From assembly GCF_001310955.1 (NCBI RefSeq), contig NZ_BAZX01000025.1, positions 1 to 63,452 of the forward strand: a DNA stretch of 63,452 bases, in the 5' to 3' direction. Made by a program: the position numbers and the translations under genes. Each line of letters starts with the position of its first letter. Positions within the stretch are counted from its first letter, which is position 1. Shown in pieces: positions 37,598 to 46,075 of this stretch. The notes beneath the pieces were generated by a model. That model was not told the DNA's origin. It worked only from the letters and a program-made list of their open reading frames with translations, and did not search any database. This DNA comes from Marinifilum fragile JCM 15579. Its GTDB lineage: Bacteria > Bacteroidota > Bacteroidia > Bacteroidales > Marinifilaceae.

Positions 37598-37649
37598 AAA
37601 AATACCAACATGTAGGTATTTTTATTTATTAAGACTGAATCTAATTTTG
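37598..37649 (+). promoter_or_regulatory. Near-perfect palindrome overlapping the porin promoter
   Basis: Arms AAAAATACC (37598-37606) and GGTATTTTT (37615-37623) flank a central ACATGT (37608-37613), making a 26-bp palindrome with only an A-A mismatch on each side of the centre. The porin -7 box TAATTTTG is at 37642-37649, so the right arm covers its -33 region. This has the look of a dimeric repressor operator; from the neighbours a metal sensor is a reasonable guess. Confidence 0.6.
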
Positions 37650-37702
37650 TCGCAGATAATCACACTAACGATTATCAGAATTAAAACCTAAGAAAAAACG
37701 AA

Positions 37703-38872
37703 ATGAAAAAAGTATTACTTCTATTAGCAATCTGTTTTGCATTTGGTGTTACTAATGCACAAGATCAGAAAGAACCACAAAGTATTGGATCAACTATTTT
37801 GGAGAAAATTAAGAGTGAAAAACTAAGTATTGGTGGTTACGGTGAGGTTCATTACAATCAGCAAATTAGCGGTAAAGAAAGATATAATGGAAATATGGAT
37901 GTACACAGAATGGTTTTATTTTTTGGATACCAGTTCAACGATAAAACATCTTTTGTGACTGAGATTGAGTACGAACACGTTAAAGAGTTGTATGTAGAAC
38001 AGGCATTTTTAAACTACAATATCAAGCCAAACACAAGTATCCGAGGTGGTTTAATGTTGGTACCAATGGGTATTACTAATGAATATCATGAGCCAACTAC
38101 TTTTAACGGAGTTGAGCGTCCTAGCGTTGACAAGTACATTGTACCTACAACATGGAGAGAAATTGGGGTAGGTATTACCGGTAGATTGGCAAATGCTCCT
38201 TTAAAGTATCAATTGTACGTTATGAATGGATTTAACGGATTTGATGGCAGCGGTAAATTAAGAGGATCAGATGGATTCAGAAAAGGTCGTCAAAAAGGTG
38301 CTGAATCTACATTTACTTCTCCTTCATTATCAGCAAAAGTTGATTACTATGGAATAAAAGGCCTTAATCTTGGTTTATCGGGTTACTTCGGCAAAACACA
38401 ATCGTCAGAATTTAATGGTTTAGATAAGGATGATGATTTTGCAGAAGAGGTTGCAGATTCAACTCGTGTTGGTATTAGCATGTTAGGTCTTGACTTGCGT
38501 TACAAGCTTGATGCATTCCAGGTTAAAGGACAATATATTCATTCATATATTAACGATGTAAAAGAGTATAACGATAAGACAGGTAAAGATTTAGGAAAGC
38601 AGATGAGAGGCTATTATCTTGAAGCAGGTTACGACTTGTTACATGGTAAAGAACAATCTTTAGTTCCTTTTGTACGTTACGAAAACTATAACACTCATCA
38701 CAAAGTTGATGGTATCACAGCTAACAAAGCTTATGATCGTGAAGATTGGTTTGTTGGATTGAGCTATCACTTGGCAAAAGGTGCTGTTGTAAAAGTAGAT
38801 TACCAAAGATTTAAAGATGGTAATGATGTGAAGAAGAACTTTATCAATTGCGGATTTGGAGTTTGGTTCTAA
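37703..38872 (+). CDS. Outer membrane porin
   Basis: A 389-aa protein with a signal peptide (MKKVLLLLAICFAFGVTNAQ) and 14-16 amphipathic beta strands ending in the aromatic CGFGVWF. KLSIGGYGEVHYNQQ opens the barrel; MDVHRMVLFFGYQFNDKTSF and EIEYEHVKELYVEQAFLNY are typical of the Bacteroidota porins related to the phosphate-selective OprO/OprP group. Its substrate is unknown. Location between a metal exporter and a flavin protein, with an operator-like palindrome at its promoter, suggests a role in inorganic ion traffic (inference). Confidence 0.85.
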   Translation: MKKVLLLLAICFAFGVTNAQDQKEPQSIGSTILEKIKSEKLSIGGYGEVHYNQQISGKERYNGNMDVHRMVLFFGYQFNDKTSFVTEIEYEHVKELYVEQAFLNYNIKPNTSIRGGLMLVPMGITNEYHEPTTFNGVERPSVDKYIVPTTWREIGVGITGRLANAPLKYQLYVMNGFNGFDGSGKLRGSDGFRKGRQKGAESTFTSPSLSAKVDYYGIKGLNLGLSGYFGKTQSSEFNGLDKDDDFAEEVADSTRVGISMLGLDLRYKLDAFQVKGQYIHSYINDVKEYNDKTGKDLGKQMRGYYLEAGYDLLHGKEQSLVPFVRYENYNTHHKVDGITANKAYDREDWFVGLSYHLAKGAVVKVDYQRFKDGNDVKKNFINCGFGVWF

Positions 38873-38952
38873 TCTGGAATAGATAACAAAATATATACTG
38901 CAGAGTGGGTGTAAAAACTTGCTTTGCAGTTTTCTGTTATTTAAAGCTTACT

Positions 38953-39492
38953 ATGAAGAGATTATTACGAGTATTAATTATTGCATCAATTGTGTTGATT
39001 TGCGGTGATGTAAATGCTAAAAATTATCCCAAACCAATTCAAAAAAGAATTGATAAAGCAGTAAAAACTGCGTTTGGTGCTGAGGATGTACAGTTTGTTG
39101 ATTTACCTGAAGTGTCGTATGATTTAGACAGCTTTCCAGGCATTGAGAAAGTGTCCATTAGTAAATTAGTGAATGAAGGAAAGGCAATTGGTACTGCTGG
39201 TTTTGCCAGTTCAAAAGGTAAAAACGATCTGTTTGATTATTTGGTACTTTTTGATGAATCAATGACCATTAAAAAAGTTGTAATTCTTGTGTATCGCTCA
39301 TCATATGGTGGTGAAATAATGGCCAAATATTGGTTAAAGCAATTCGAGGGAAAGCATAATGGAGAGCAACTTGAATTCAATAAAGACATTGATTCAATTT
39401 CAGGCGCAACAATATCTGCTCCAGCCATTACAACAGGAATAAAATCTCTTAGTTTATTAATGGTGTATTTAAAAGAAGCAGGAAGGATTTAA
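38953..39492 (+). CDS. Exported FMN-binding-domain protein (covalent flavoprotein)
   Basis: A 179-aa exported protein (signal MKRLLRVLIIASIVLICGDVNA, start at ATG 38953; an earlier frame opening at 38905 is less likely). The FMN_bind domain ends with DSISGATISAPAI, where the Thr of SGAT is the usual site of covalent flavin attachment by ApbE, as in RnfG/NqrC and extracytoplasmic electron carriers. No ApbE gene or Rnf genes are in the window. It begins 80 bases after the porin and probably shares its message. Its end overlaps the convergent mntP by four bases. Role: electron transfer in the periplasm, partner unknown. Confidence 0.85.
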   Translation: MKRLLRVLIIASIVLICGDVNAKNYPKPIQKRIDKAVKTAFGAEDVQFVDLPEVSYDLDSFPGIEKVSISKLVNEGKAIGTAGFASSKGKNDLFDYLVLFDESMTIKKVVILVYRSSYGGEIMAKYWLKQFEGKHNGEQLEFNKDIDSISGATISAPAITTGIKSLSLLMVYLKEAGRI

Positions 39493-40049
39493 AAGAGCAA
39501 GTGTTCAATTAAGATTCGAAGACCAATTAGAATTAATACAATTCCACCAAAAACTTCGAATCTTTTGCTGGTTTGACTTCCAATTTTTTTACCAAGTAGC
39601 ATCCCAAGCATTGATGCAATAAAGGTTACACCCCCAATTATTACTGCAGGCCACCAAATAATAACATCAATTAGTGCCATACTAAAACCGATAACAAGAG
39701 CATCAATGCTTGTTGCAATAGATATACCAATTAGGACTGTTAATTTAAGAGGATTAAAGGAGCAATCTTCCTCCTGCTTGGTTAAGCTTTCATAAATCAT
39801 TTTGCTACCAAGACCAGCTAAAAGAATAAAAGCAATCCAATGATCAAAATCTTTAATGAACTCATTGATTTCCCATCCAATAAACCAACCAATAACAGGC
39901 ATTCCTCCTTGGAATAAAGCTAGAAAAAAGGCAATTTTAACAGCCTGAAGAAATCTAATACCTTTAATTGCCAAACCACTGCATACCGAAGCAGCAAATG
40001 AATCTACCGAAAGCCCTGTGGCGATAAGAAAAATACTAATTAGTTCCAT
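39489..40049 (-). CDS. mntP: Putative manganese efflux pump MntP
   Basis: A 186-aa membrane protein with six hydrophobic helices. The two halves each carry the acidic motif of the family: GLSVDSFAASVCSGL near residue 12 and GISIATSIDALVIGFSM near residue 108. Length is normal. It is convergent with the FMN-binding gene, overlapping its last four bases. MntP exports Mn2+ when it is in excess; in E. coli it is also under a manganese riboswitch, but I see no such leader here. Confidence 0.92.
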   Translation of the reverse strand: MELISIFLIATGLSVDSFAASVCSGLAIKGIRFLQAVKIAFFLALFQGGMPVIGWFIGWEINEFIKDFDHWIAFILLAGLGSKMIYESLTKQEEDCSFNPLKLTVLIGISIATSIDALVIGFSMALIDVIIWWPAVIIGGVTFIASMLGMLLGKKIGSQTSKRFEVFGGIVLILIGLRILIEHLLF

Positions 40050-40093
40050 GTTTTATTAGATTGGATCGCAAATATAAAAGTTAATTTTGAAGC

Positions 40094-40127
40094 TGAAAAA
40101 AAAGCGATTCTTTTTTGAGAATCGCTT
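40094..40127 (-). terminator. Terminator of the histidine kinase gene
   Basis: Stem AAGCGATTC/GAATCGCTT (40102-40127); eight A on the left become the T-tract on the minus strand. Confidence 0.88.
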
Positions 40128-40147
40128 GGTATATATTTCGACTTTGC

Positions 40148-42295
40148 CTATGCTATTTTTAAACTTAGAATAAATTCACTTCCTTTATTTTCTTCGCTTT
40201 CTACCCAAATATCACCACCATTTCGTTCGGCGAATTCTTTACAAAGAATTAATCCCAGTCCACTACCAGTTTCATCTGCTGTACCTACTGTTGTATAATT
40301 ACAATCTAGTTTAAATAGTTTCTCCTGGTTTTCCTTACTGATCCCTATTCCCGAATCCTTAATTTTTAGAAATACAAATTCATCGTGAACATCGGCTGAT
40401 ATTGTTATTTCTCCATTTTGTTCAGTAAACTTTAGAGCATTACTAATTAGATTTCGAAGAATTGTACTCACCATATTAATGTCGCCATATGCTTCTGTAT
40501 GAGGAGGAATATCAGAACTTAATTTAATTGCTTTATCAGTAGCTTTCAGTTTGAAAATAATAAGATTTGATTGAACCAAGTGATGAAGGTCAAATTCAAC
40601 CGGATTAAATTCTAGTTCACCTCTTTGACTTTTAGCCCACTGTAATAAGTTTTCAAGCAATGTAAATAAGCTGTGCGAAGACTCATTAATATTAGAATTG
40701 TATTCTTCAATTAAATTAAGGTTCTTGCCCTCATTTAATTCGTTTTTGATCAATTCGGAGAATCCTAGAATGGAATTGAATGGAGAACGCAAGTCATGAG
40801 CAATAATGGAAAAAAATCTATCCTTTGTAGCATTTGTAATTTTTAGCTTTTGATTTGATTCCTCAAGCATATCATTTACCTTTTTAATTCTCTGATTGAT
40901 TTTTGCTTTCGATTTATATAAAAAGTAAACCAGAATTAATAATGACATTGTTATAACAAAAAATACAATCAGGTAATTGGTAAGTGCCTTTTCTTTATCT
41001 AGTTTTTCTTGAGTTAATTCATTCTTTACTCTGAGTATTTCGTTTTCTTTTTGTTTTTTTTCAGTTTCAAATTGAGTTTGGAGATGAGCAATTTTATCAG
41101 ATTTACTTACTTCAATTAGACTGTCTTTTAGTTTGTTATAGTTTTCGTAAGTCTTGTAAGCTTTTTTGTAATACCCTGCGGAATAGTAGTATTCTGATTT
41201 AAGTTGCAAAAAACTACGCTCCATAGATTTTATTTTAAGTTTTCTGCATAATTGTAAGCCTTCATCAATAATATCACAGGCTTTTTGTAATTTACCGATA
41301 AATAAATAGACCTTGGATAGGGATTCCAAATTGTATACGATATCAGTTTCTAAGTTTAATTTTCTGTTTATGGCAAGAGAATTATCGATATAAAATATAG
41401 CTTCTCGGATATTTCCAGTCTTGAAATAGTTTTCTCCAATATTATTCATGGCTAGAGCTTCTCCAGCTTCATTTCCAATTTTGCTATTGATGTTCAGGCT
41501 TTTTTTAAAGAATTCTAAAGCTTTTGCATAATCTTTGCGTTCTTGGTATATAGTCGCTATGTTATTATATACAATAGCTTGAGAATCTAAATCTTTGTCT
41601 TTGATTGCCAAATCAAGAATTTTCTGGTAGTATTCAAGTGCGACATCATTTCTACTTTCATCGGCATATATATTGGCTATGTTGAGCAGTAAAACCAATT
41701 GTAAATTGATATCTTTTAGCTCCTCAGAGATGTCATATGCTTCCAAGTATTTTTTTAAGGCAATTTCTGAATTGCCACGTTCCCAGTAGATGATTCCTAA
41801 TCCATTTAGAATGCTGGCAAGAATTTTATCGCTTTTTGATATTTTACAATATTCAATTGCCGTATTAAAGTTTTCAATGGCCTTATCATATTCACTATTA
41901 TCAGAAAAGTAATAGCCAAAATCATGGTAGACTCTACCTAATAAAGCAGTATCTTTTAAAGCATGAGCTAGATCTTTTGCTTCTAAAAGATATTTATAGG
42001 ATTTTTCGGATTGTCCAAGTTGGGAATATCTATTAGCCAAATTTAAACCAGCTCTGATTAGAAACGATTTTTCCTGATTGCTTTTGGCAAAATTGTAAGC
42101 TTTATTGGCATATAGAAATGCACTGTCGAGGTTGGTAGAGGCGTATTTTCCAGAAATATTAATTAATAATAAAGTTTTGCTACTATCTGGTTCTATTTTC
42201 AACTGTTTTTTTAGTTGATCAATTTTAGTTTGAGCAAAAATGGAATAGGGGAAAAGACAGAAAATTAATAATACAAGTTTAAGGGGAAATTGCAT
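40148..42295 (-). CDS. TPR-containing sensor histidine kinase
   Basis: A 715-aa protein: signal peptide (ending FPYSIFAQ), a periplasmic region of about seven tetratricopeptide repeats (residues about 60-385), a coiled coil, one membrane helix (YLIVFFVITMSLLILVYFLY), then HisKA with FFSIIAHDLRSPFNSILGF (phospho-acceptor His500) and HATPase with NLISNALKFTE, DSGIGIS and GSGLGLILCKEF. This architecture is frequent in Bacteroidota. No receiver protein is encoded nearby, so its partner is unknown; the TPR part probably senses a periplasmic protein or peptide. Confidence 0.92.
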   Translation of the reverse strand: MQFPLKLVLLIFCLFPYSIFAQTKIDQLKKQLKIEPDSSKTLLLINISGKYASTNLDSAFLYANKAYNFAKSNQEKSFLIRAGLNLANRYSQLGQSEKSYKYLLEAKDLAHALKDTALLGRVYHDFGYYFSDNSEYDKAIENFNTAIEYCKISKSDKILASILNGLGIIYWERGNSEIALKKYLEAYDISEELKDINLQLVLLLNIANIYADESRNDVALEYYQKILDLAIKDKDLDSQAIVYNNIATIYQERKDYAKALEFFKKSLNINSKIGNEAGEALAMNNIGENYFKTGNIREAIFYIDNSLAINRKLNLETDIVYNLESLSKVYLFIGKLQKACDIIDEGLQLCRKLKIKSMERSFLQLKSEYYYSAGYYKKAYKTYENYNKLKDSLIEVSKSDKIAHLQTQFETEKKQKENEILRVKNELTQEKLDKEKALTNYLIVFFVITMSLLILVYFLYKSKAKINQRIKKVNDMLEESNQKLKITNATKDRFFSIIAHDLRSPFNSILGFSELIKNELNEGKNLNLIEEYNSNINESSHSLFTLLENLLQWAKSQRGELEFNPVEFDLHHLVQSNLIIFKLKATDKAIKLSSDIPPHTEAYGDINMVSTILRNLISNALKFTEQNGEITISADVHDEFVFLKIKDSGIGISKENQEKLFKLDCNYTTVGTADETGSGLGLILCKEFAERNGGDIWVESEENKGSEFILSLKIA

Positions 42296-42487
42296 TTTGT
42301 AAAAGATCGTTCGTTAACAATAGCTGTTTGGTGTAAGGTGTACGTTATAAAAAAGAATTTGTTATTTGATTTTGGTCTATTAGATTGTTTATTTCTAGAA
42401 TATTCTATGGCTTTATTAATGATTGCTAAATATACCATATTTTTATAATTTGCAAGTTATTAACATTAAAAAAGCTAAAGAGAGTCA

Positions 42488-42522
42488 TAAAAAAAAACCT
42501 TTCTGTCATTCAGAAAGGTTTT
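42488..42522 (-). terminator. Terminator of the nad operon
   Basis: Stem AAAACCTTTCTG/CAGAAAGGTTTT (42494-42522) with an A-run to the left that reads as the T-tract on the minus strand. Confidence 0.9.
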
Positions 42523-42530
42523 AAATTTTT

Positions 42531-43457
42531 TTAGCCAATTTCAAGCATTCTTTGAATGGATGTTATTGCTTTTCTTGATATTTCTTCAGGAACTTTTACT
42601 TCATATTTTTCTTCCTGTAATGCTTCCAGTACCCCTTGAAGTTTTACCCTTTTCATAGAACCACAGATGGTTTTTGGATGAATAAGAATAAATTCTTTAT
42701 CAGGATTTGCTTTCTGCAATTGGTGCAGGGTACCTAATTCTGTTGCAATAATAAACTGCTTTTTATTTGATTCTGCTGCATGTTTAATAATTCCAGCTGT
42801 AGAATAAAAGAATGCATTTGGCATGTTTAAAATTTCATCATCATTGGCACAATTGCTCTCTGGATGAATCAGGATATCTGCTTCTGGATATTGATTAGCC
42901 ATATCAACAATCATATTGCTATTAATTCTTTCATGAACGCAACAATCACCATCCCACAAATCCATCTCAATTCCGGTTTTCTTTATAATGTAAGCACCAA
43001 GATTCTTATCAGGAGTAAAGAAGATTTTTTTGTCTTTTCCTAAGTGTTCTACTACCTGAATTGCATTAGATGAGGTACAGCAATAATCGGTTTCAGCCTT
43101 TACTTCAGCAGTTGTGTTTACATATGAAACGACCAATCCGTTAGGGTTTTTAGCTTTCCAATCTTGAATGTCTTTACCAGTAATGCTTTCAGCAAGTGAA
43201 CATCCACACTTTTGAGCTGGAATTAGAACTTTCTTATTGGGAGATATTACAGAAGCTGTTTCTGCCATAAAATGTACTCCGCAAAATACAATAATATCGG
43301 CTGTAGTATTTCCTGCCTCACGGGCCAAGCCCAATGAATCACCAATATAATCTGCTATATCTTGTACTTCAGGATGTGTATAATAATGAGCAAGAACAAT
43401 TGCATTCTTTGCCTTTTTCAACTCCTCTATCTGTCTTATAATTTCTTTATTTTCCAT
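42531..43457 (-). CDS. nadA: Quinolinate synthase A
   Basis: A 308-aa [4Fe-4S] enzyme that condenses iminoaspartate with dihydroxyacetone phosphate to quinolinate. LAHYYTHPEVQDIADYIGDS opens the protein; Cys residues at the cluster positions are in VFCGVHFMAE, CGCSL, TDYCCTSSNA and ICGSMKR, with HPESNC between. Last gene of nadBCA, 25 bases after nadC, followed by a terminator. Confidence 0.96.
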   Translation of the reverse strand: MENKEIIRQIEELKKAKNAIVLAHYYTHPEVQDIADYIGDSLGLAREAGNTTADIIVFCGVHFMAETASVISPNKKVLIPAQKCGCSLAESITGKDIQDWKAKNPNGLVVSYVNTTAEVKAETDYCCTSSNAIQVVEHLGKDKKIFFTPDKNLGAYIIKKTGIEMDLWDGDCCVHERINSNMIVDMANQYPEADILIHPESNCANDDEILNMPNAFFYSTAGIIKHAAESNKKQFIIATELGTLHQLQKANPDKEFILIHPKTICGSMKRVKLQGVLEALQEEKYEVKVPEEISRKAITSIQRMLEIG

Positions 43458-43482
43458 TTTAGGAAACTTCTTTCTAATTAAA

Positions 43483-44331
43483 CTATAGAATAATATTTTG
43501 ACTGATATCCAGTGCTTTTACTGAGTGTGTCAGTGCTCCAATAGATATAAAATCTACACCTGTTTCAGCAACACCTTTTAATCTTTCCAAATTCATATTT
43601 CCAGAAGCTTCTGTTTTGGCTTTACCATTTACAAGTTGTACGGCTTCTGTTATGGCTTCATTGCTCATATTGTCTAGCATGATAATGTCAGCACCTGCAC
43701 TTAAAGCTTCTTGTACCTCCTTAATATTGGTAGTTTCTACTTCTACTTTAATATGATTTGGTATTGACTTTCTAATTTGTTCAACCGCAGGAGCAATTCC
43801 TCCAGCTACTTTAATATGATTGTCTTTGATCATTACCAAATCGTACAATCCGATTCTGTGATTGGTTCCACCACCTGTTTTTACAGAATATTTGTCTAAG
43901 GTTCGAAGTCCTGGTACCGTTTTTCGAGTATCTAAAATCTGTACATTGGTGTGCTTTACTTCGGCAACGTACTTTGCTGTTTCGCTAGCAATGCCCGACA
44001 TTCTTTGCATCAAGTTCAGAGCTAATCTTTCACCTGTAAGCAATGCTCTAAAACTTCCTTGCATCTCAACAATCACCTGTCCTTTTTCAATGGTATCACC
44101 ATCTTGTACCAATGGTTTCCAAATTAAGTTTGGGTCTAATTTTTTGAAAACTTTTTCAGCGATTGGTAATCCTGCAATTACACCATCCGCTTTTGCAGTC
44201 ATACTTGCCTTTGCAACCGAATTCTCGGGTATCAAATTATTGGTTGTGATATCGCCATCGCCAATATCTTCGCGAAAAGCATGTTCGATTATATATTCTA
44301 ATTCCTGAATATTCAATCCTGTTTCTTCCAT
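43483..44331 (-). CDS. nadC: Nicotinate-nucleotide diphosphorylase (carboxylating)
   Basis: A 282-aa quinolinate phosphoribosyltransferase that turns quinolinate and PRPP into nicotinate mononucleotide. REDIGDGDITT is near the N-terminus; LDTRKTVPGLR and KTGGGTNHRIGLYDLVMIKDNHI form the active site; VEVETTN and IMLDNMS follow. It lies 15 bases after nadB and 25 before nadA, consistent with translation from one message. Confidence 0.97.
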   Translation of the reverse strand: MEETGLNIQELEYIIEHAFREDIGDGDITTNNLIPENSVAKASMTAKADGVIAGLPIAEKVFKKLDPNLIWKPLVQDGDTIEKGQVIVEMQGSFRALLTGERLALNLMQRMSGIASETAKYVAEVKHTNVQILDTRKTVPGLRTLDKYSVKTGGGTNHRIGLYDLVMIKDNHIKVAGGIAPAVEQIRKSIPNHIKVEVETTNIKEVQEALSAGADIIMLDNMSNEAITEAVQLVNGKAKTEASGNMNLERLKGVAETGVDFISIGALTHSVKALDISQNIIL

Positions 44332-44346
44332 TTGAATGAAATGATA

Positions 44347-45924
44347 TTATTCTGATTTTATTTCTACTGGCACAAAAGTAAGCTCTTTATTTAATTGTTG
44401 CACCGAGTGAGCAAGAAAGTCTTCATTTTCGTTACTAAAATCTTCACGATAATGACCTCCACGACTTTCTTTACGAGCCAAAGCAGCATTTGTGACTAAA
44501 GAACAAACATTGATAAGATTTTGCATACGAATGCTGTAATATTCATTAGTTTTAAATGGGAATGTAGATTTTATTTCATCTAGTAAATCTAAAACTTCTT
44601 GTAAATGTTGAGCTGTCCTAACGATTCCCACCTTAGTATTCATAGCTATGGCTATTGCATTAACATGGTTTAAAAACAAATCAGATAAGTCATCATTAAC
44701 AGATATACCTTTTTGATTTGAATTTGATGGAGTAAAGTGGGGTTGTTTTTGAGCGTGTTGAATGGCTCGTTTTCCAAAAACCAAACATTCCAAAAGCGAA
44801 TTTGATGCCAATCGATTGGCACCCATTACTCCTGTAGATGCTAACTCCCCACAGGCATAAAGATTATTAATATTAGTTTTTCCGTTATTATCGGTTTTAA
44901 CTCCACCAACTGTATAATGCGCTGCGGGAGCAATTGGAATTTTATCTAAAAAATCAGCTCCTGATTCTTTACATTTTGCATATATCGAAGGGAATCGTTT
45001 CTTCAGTTTTTCACCATTTAAGTGTTTTAAACTAAGAGTTACATAATTATCTCCAAATTTCTGCATTTCATTAAAAATGGAACGTGCCACGATATCGCGG
45101 GGAGCCAGTTCTGCCAATTCATGAATCTTAGGCATAAATCTTTCTCCTTTAGAATTGACTAAATAAGCACCTTCACCTCTAACAGCTTCACTAATTAAAA
45201 AAGTGTGGCCACTTTGAGAATAAAACGAACTTGGATGAAACTGAATGAATTCCATATCAGTAATTTCTGCACCCGCATTATAAGCTAAAGCAATTCCATC
45301 TCCAACTGTTGTTTCCGGGTTGGTAGTACGCTGATATACTGCTGAAGCTCCTCCTAATGTTAATATGGTTGATTTTGCGTGAATGCAGAGATTGGAATTT
45401 TCATTTGGGTTAAAACTTTTCGCCCCCAAACATTGTTGTTTTTCAACCAAAAGTTCATAAACCATTTGGTTTTCGAAGATTTTAATCGAAGAAGTGTGTA
45501 ATACTTTCTGGATCAGAAACCTTACCAATTCTTTTCCAGTAGAATCTCCACCTGCGTGCAATACTCTTCTTCTGTGATGTCCACCTTCTAAAGCTAAAGA
45601 TAGTTCACCATCTTCTGTATCGAACTGCATTCCAAGATCAATTAAATCCTTGATTCGTTCCGGACCTTCATTCACCAATATATCAACAGGGGTATAATCA
45701 CACAAACCTCTCCCTGCGGTAAGCGTATCCTGTAAATGCAATTGAGGATAATCGTCAGAATTGGTTACGGCAGCTATACCTCCTTGAGCATAGTATGAAT
45801 TACTAACATCTATTTTTGATTTGGTTACTATCGCAACAGAGCCGTATTGTGAGGCTTCGAATGCTGAATACAATCCTGCAAGTCCACTTCCAATTACTAA
45901 GAAATCGAATTGTTTGTGTAACAT
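44347..45924 (-). CDS. nadB: L-aspartate oxidase
   Basis: A 525-aa FAD enzyme that oxidises aspartate to iminoaspartate for NAD synthesis. The FAD-binding DFLVIGSGLAGLYSAFEA starts at residue 8; SNSYYAQGGIAAV, ALEGGHHRRRVLHAGGDSTG, AVRGEGAYLVNSKGERF and ACGELASTGVMGANRLASNS are family marks, and SRGGHYREDF lies near the C-terminus. First gene of nadBCA. The upstream region has only a weak -7-like TATTTTCG (45954-45947, minus strand). Confidence 0.96.
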   Translation of the reverse strand: MLHKQFDFLVIGSGLAGLYSAFEASQYGSVAIVTKSKIDVSNSYYAQGGIAAVTNSDDYPQLHLQDTLTAGRGLCDYTPVDILVNEGPERIKDLIDLGMQFDTEDGELSLALEGGHHRRRVLHAGGDSTGKELVRFLIQKVLHTSSIKIFENQMVYELLVEKQQCLGAKSFNPNENSNLCIHAKSTILTLGGASAVYQRTTNPETTVGDGIALAYNAGAEITDMEFIQFHPSSFYSQSGHTFLISEAVRGEGAYLVNSKGERFMPKIHELAELAPRDIVARSIFNEMQKFGDNYVTLSLKHLNGEKLKKRFPSIYAKCKESGADFLDKIPIAPAAHYTVGGVKTDNNGKTNINNLYACGELASTGVMGANRLASNSLLECLVFGKRAIQHAQKQPHFTPSNSNQKGISVNDDLSDLFLNHVNAIAIAMNTKVGIVRTAQHLQEVLDLLDEIKSTFPFKTNEYYSIRMQNLINVCSLVTNAALARKESRGGHYREDFSNENEDFLAHSVQQLNKELTFVPVEIKSE

Positions 45925-46027
45925 TTTAGAAAAATCTTGGTTCGTGCGAAAATAGCTATTTTCCTGCTATCAGTTATAAAATTGGAGAAAAAATACTGCG
46001 AGAATATTAATTCTAGTTGAATTTCAG

Positions 46028-46058
46028 AAAAAAAGGTGACAATATTGCCACCTTTATT
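46028..46058 (-). terminator. Terminator of the trehalose synthase gene
   Basis: Imperfect stem AAAGGTG/CACCTTT with flanking TG/CA pairs (46032-46057), A-run on the left giving T on the minus strand. It lies just past the repaired stop codon at 46076. Confidence 0.7.
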
Positions 46059-46075
46059 CTAACCTATATTGGTAA

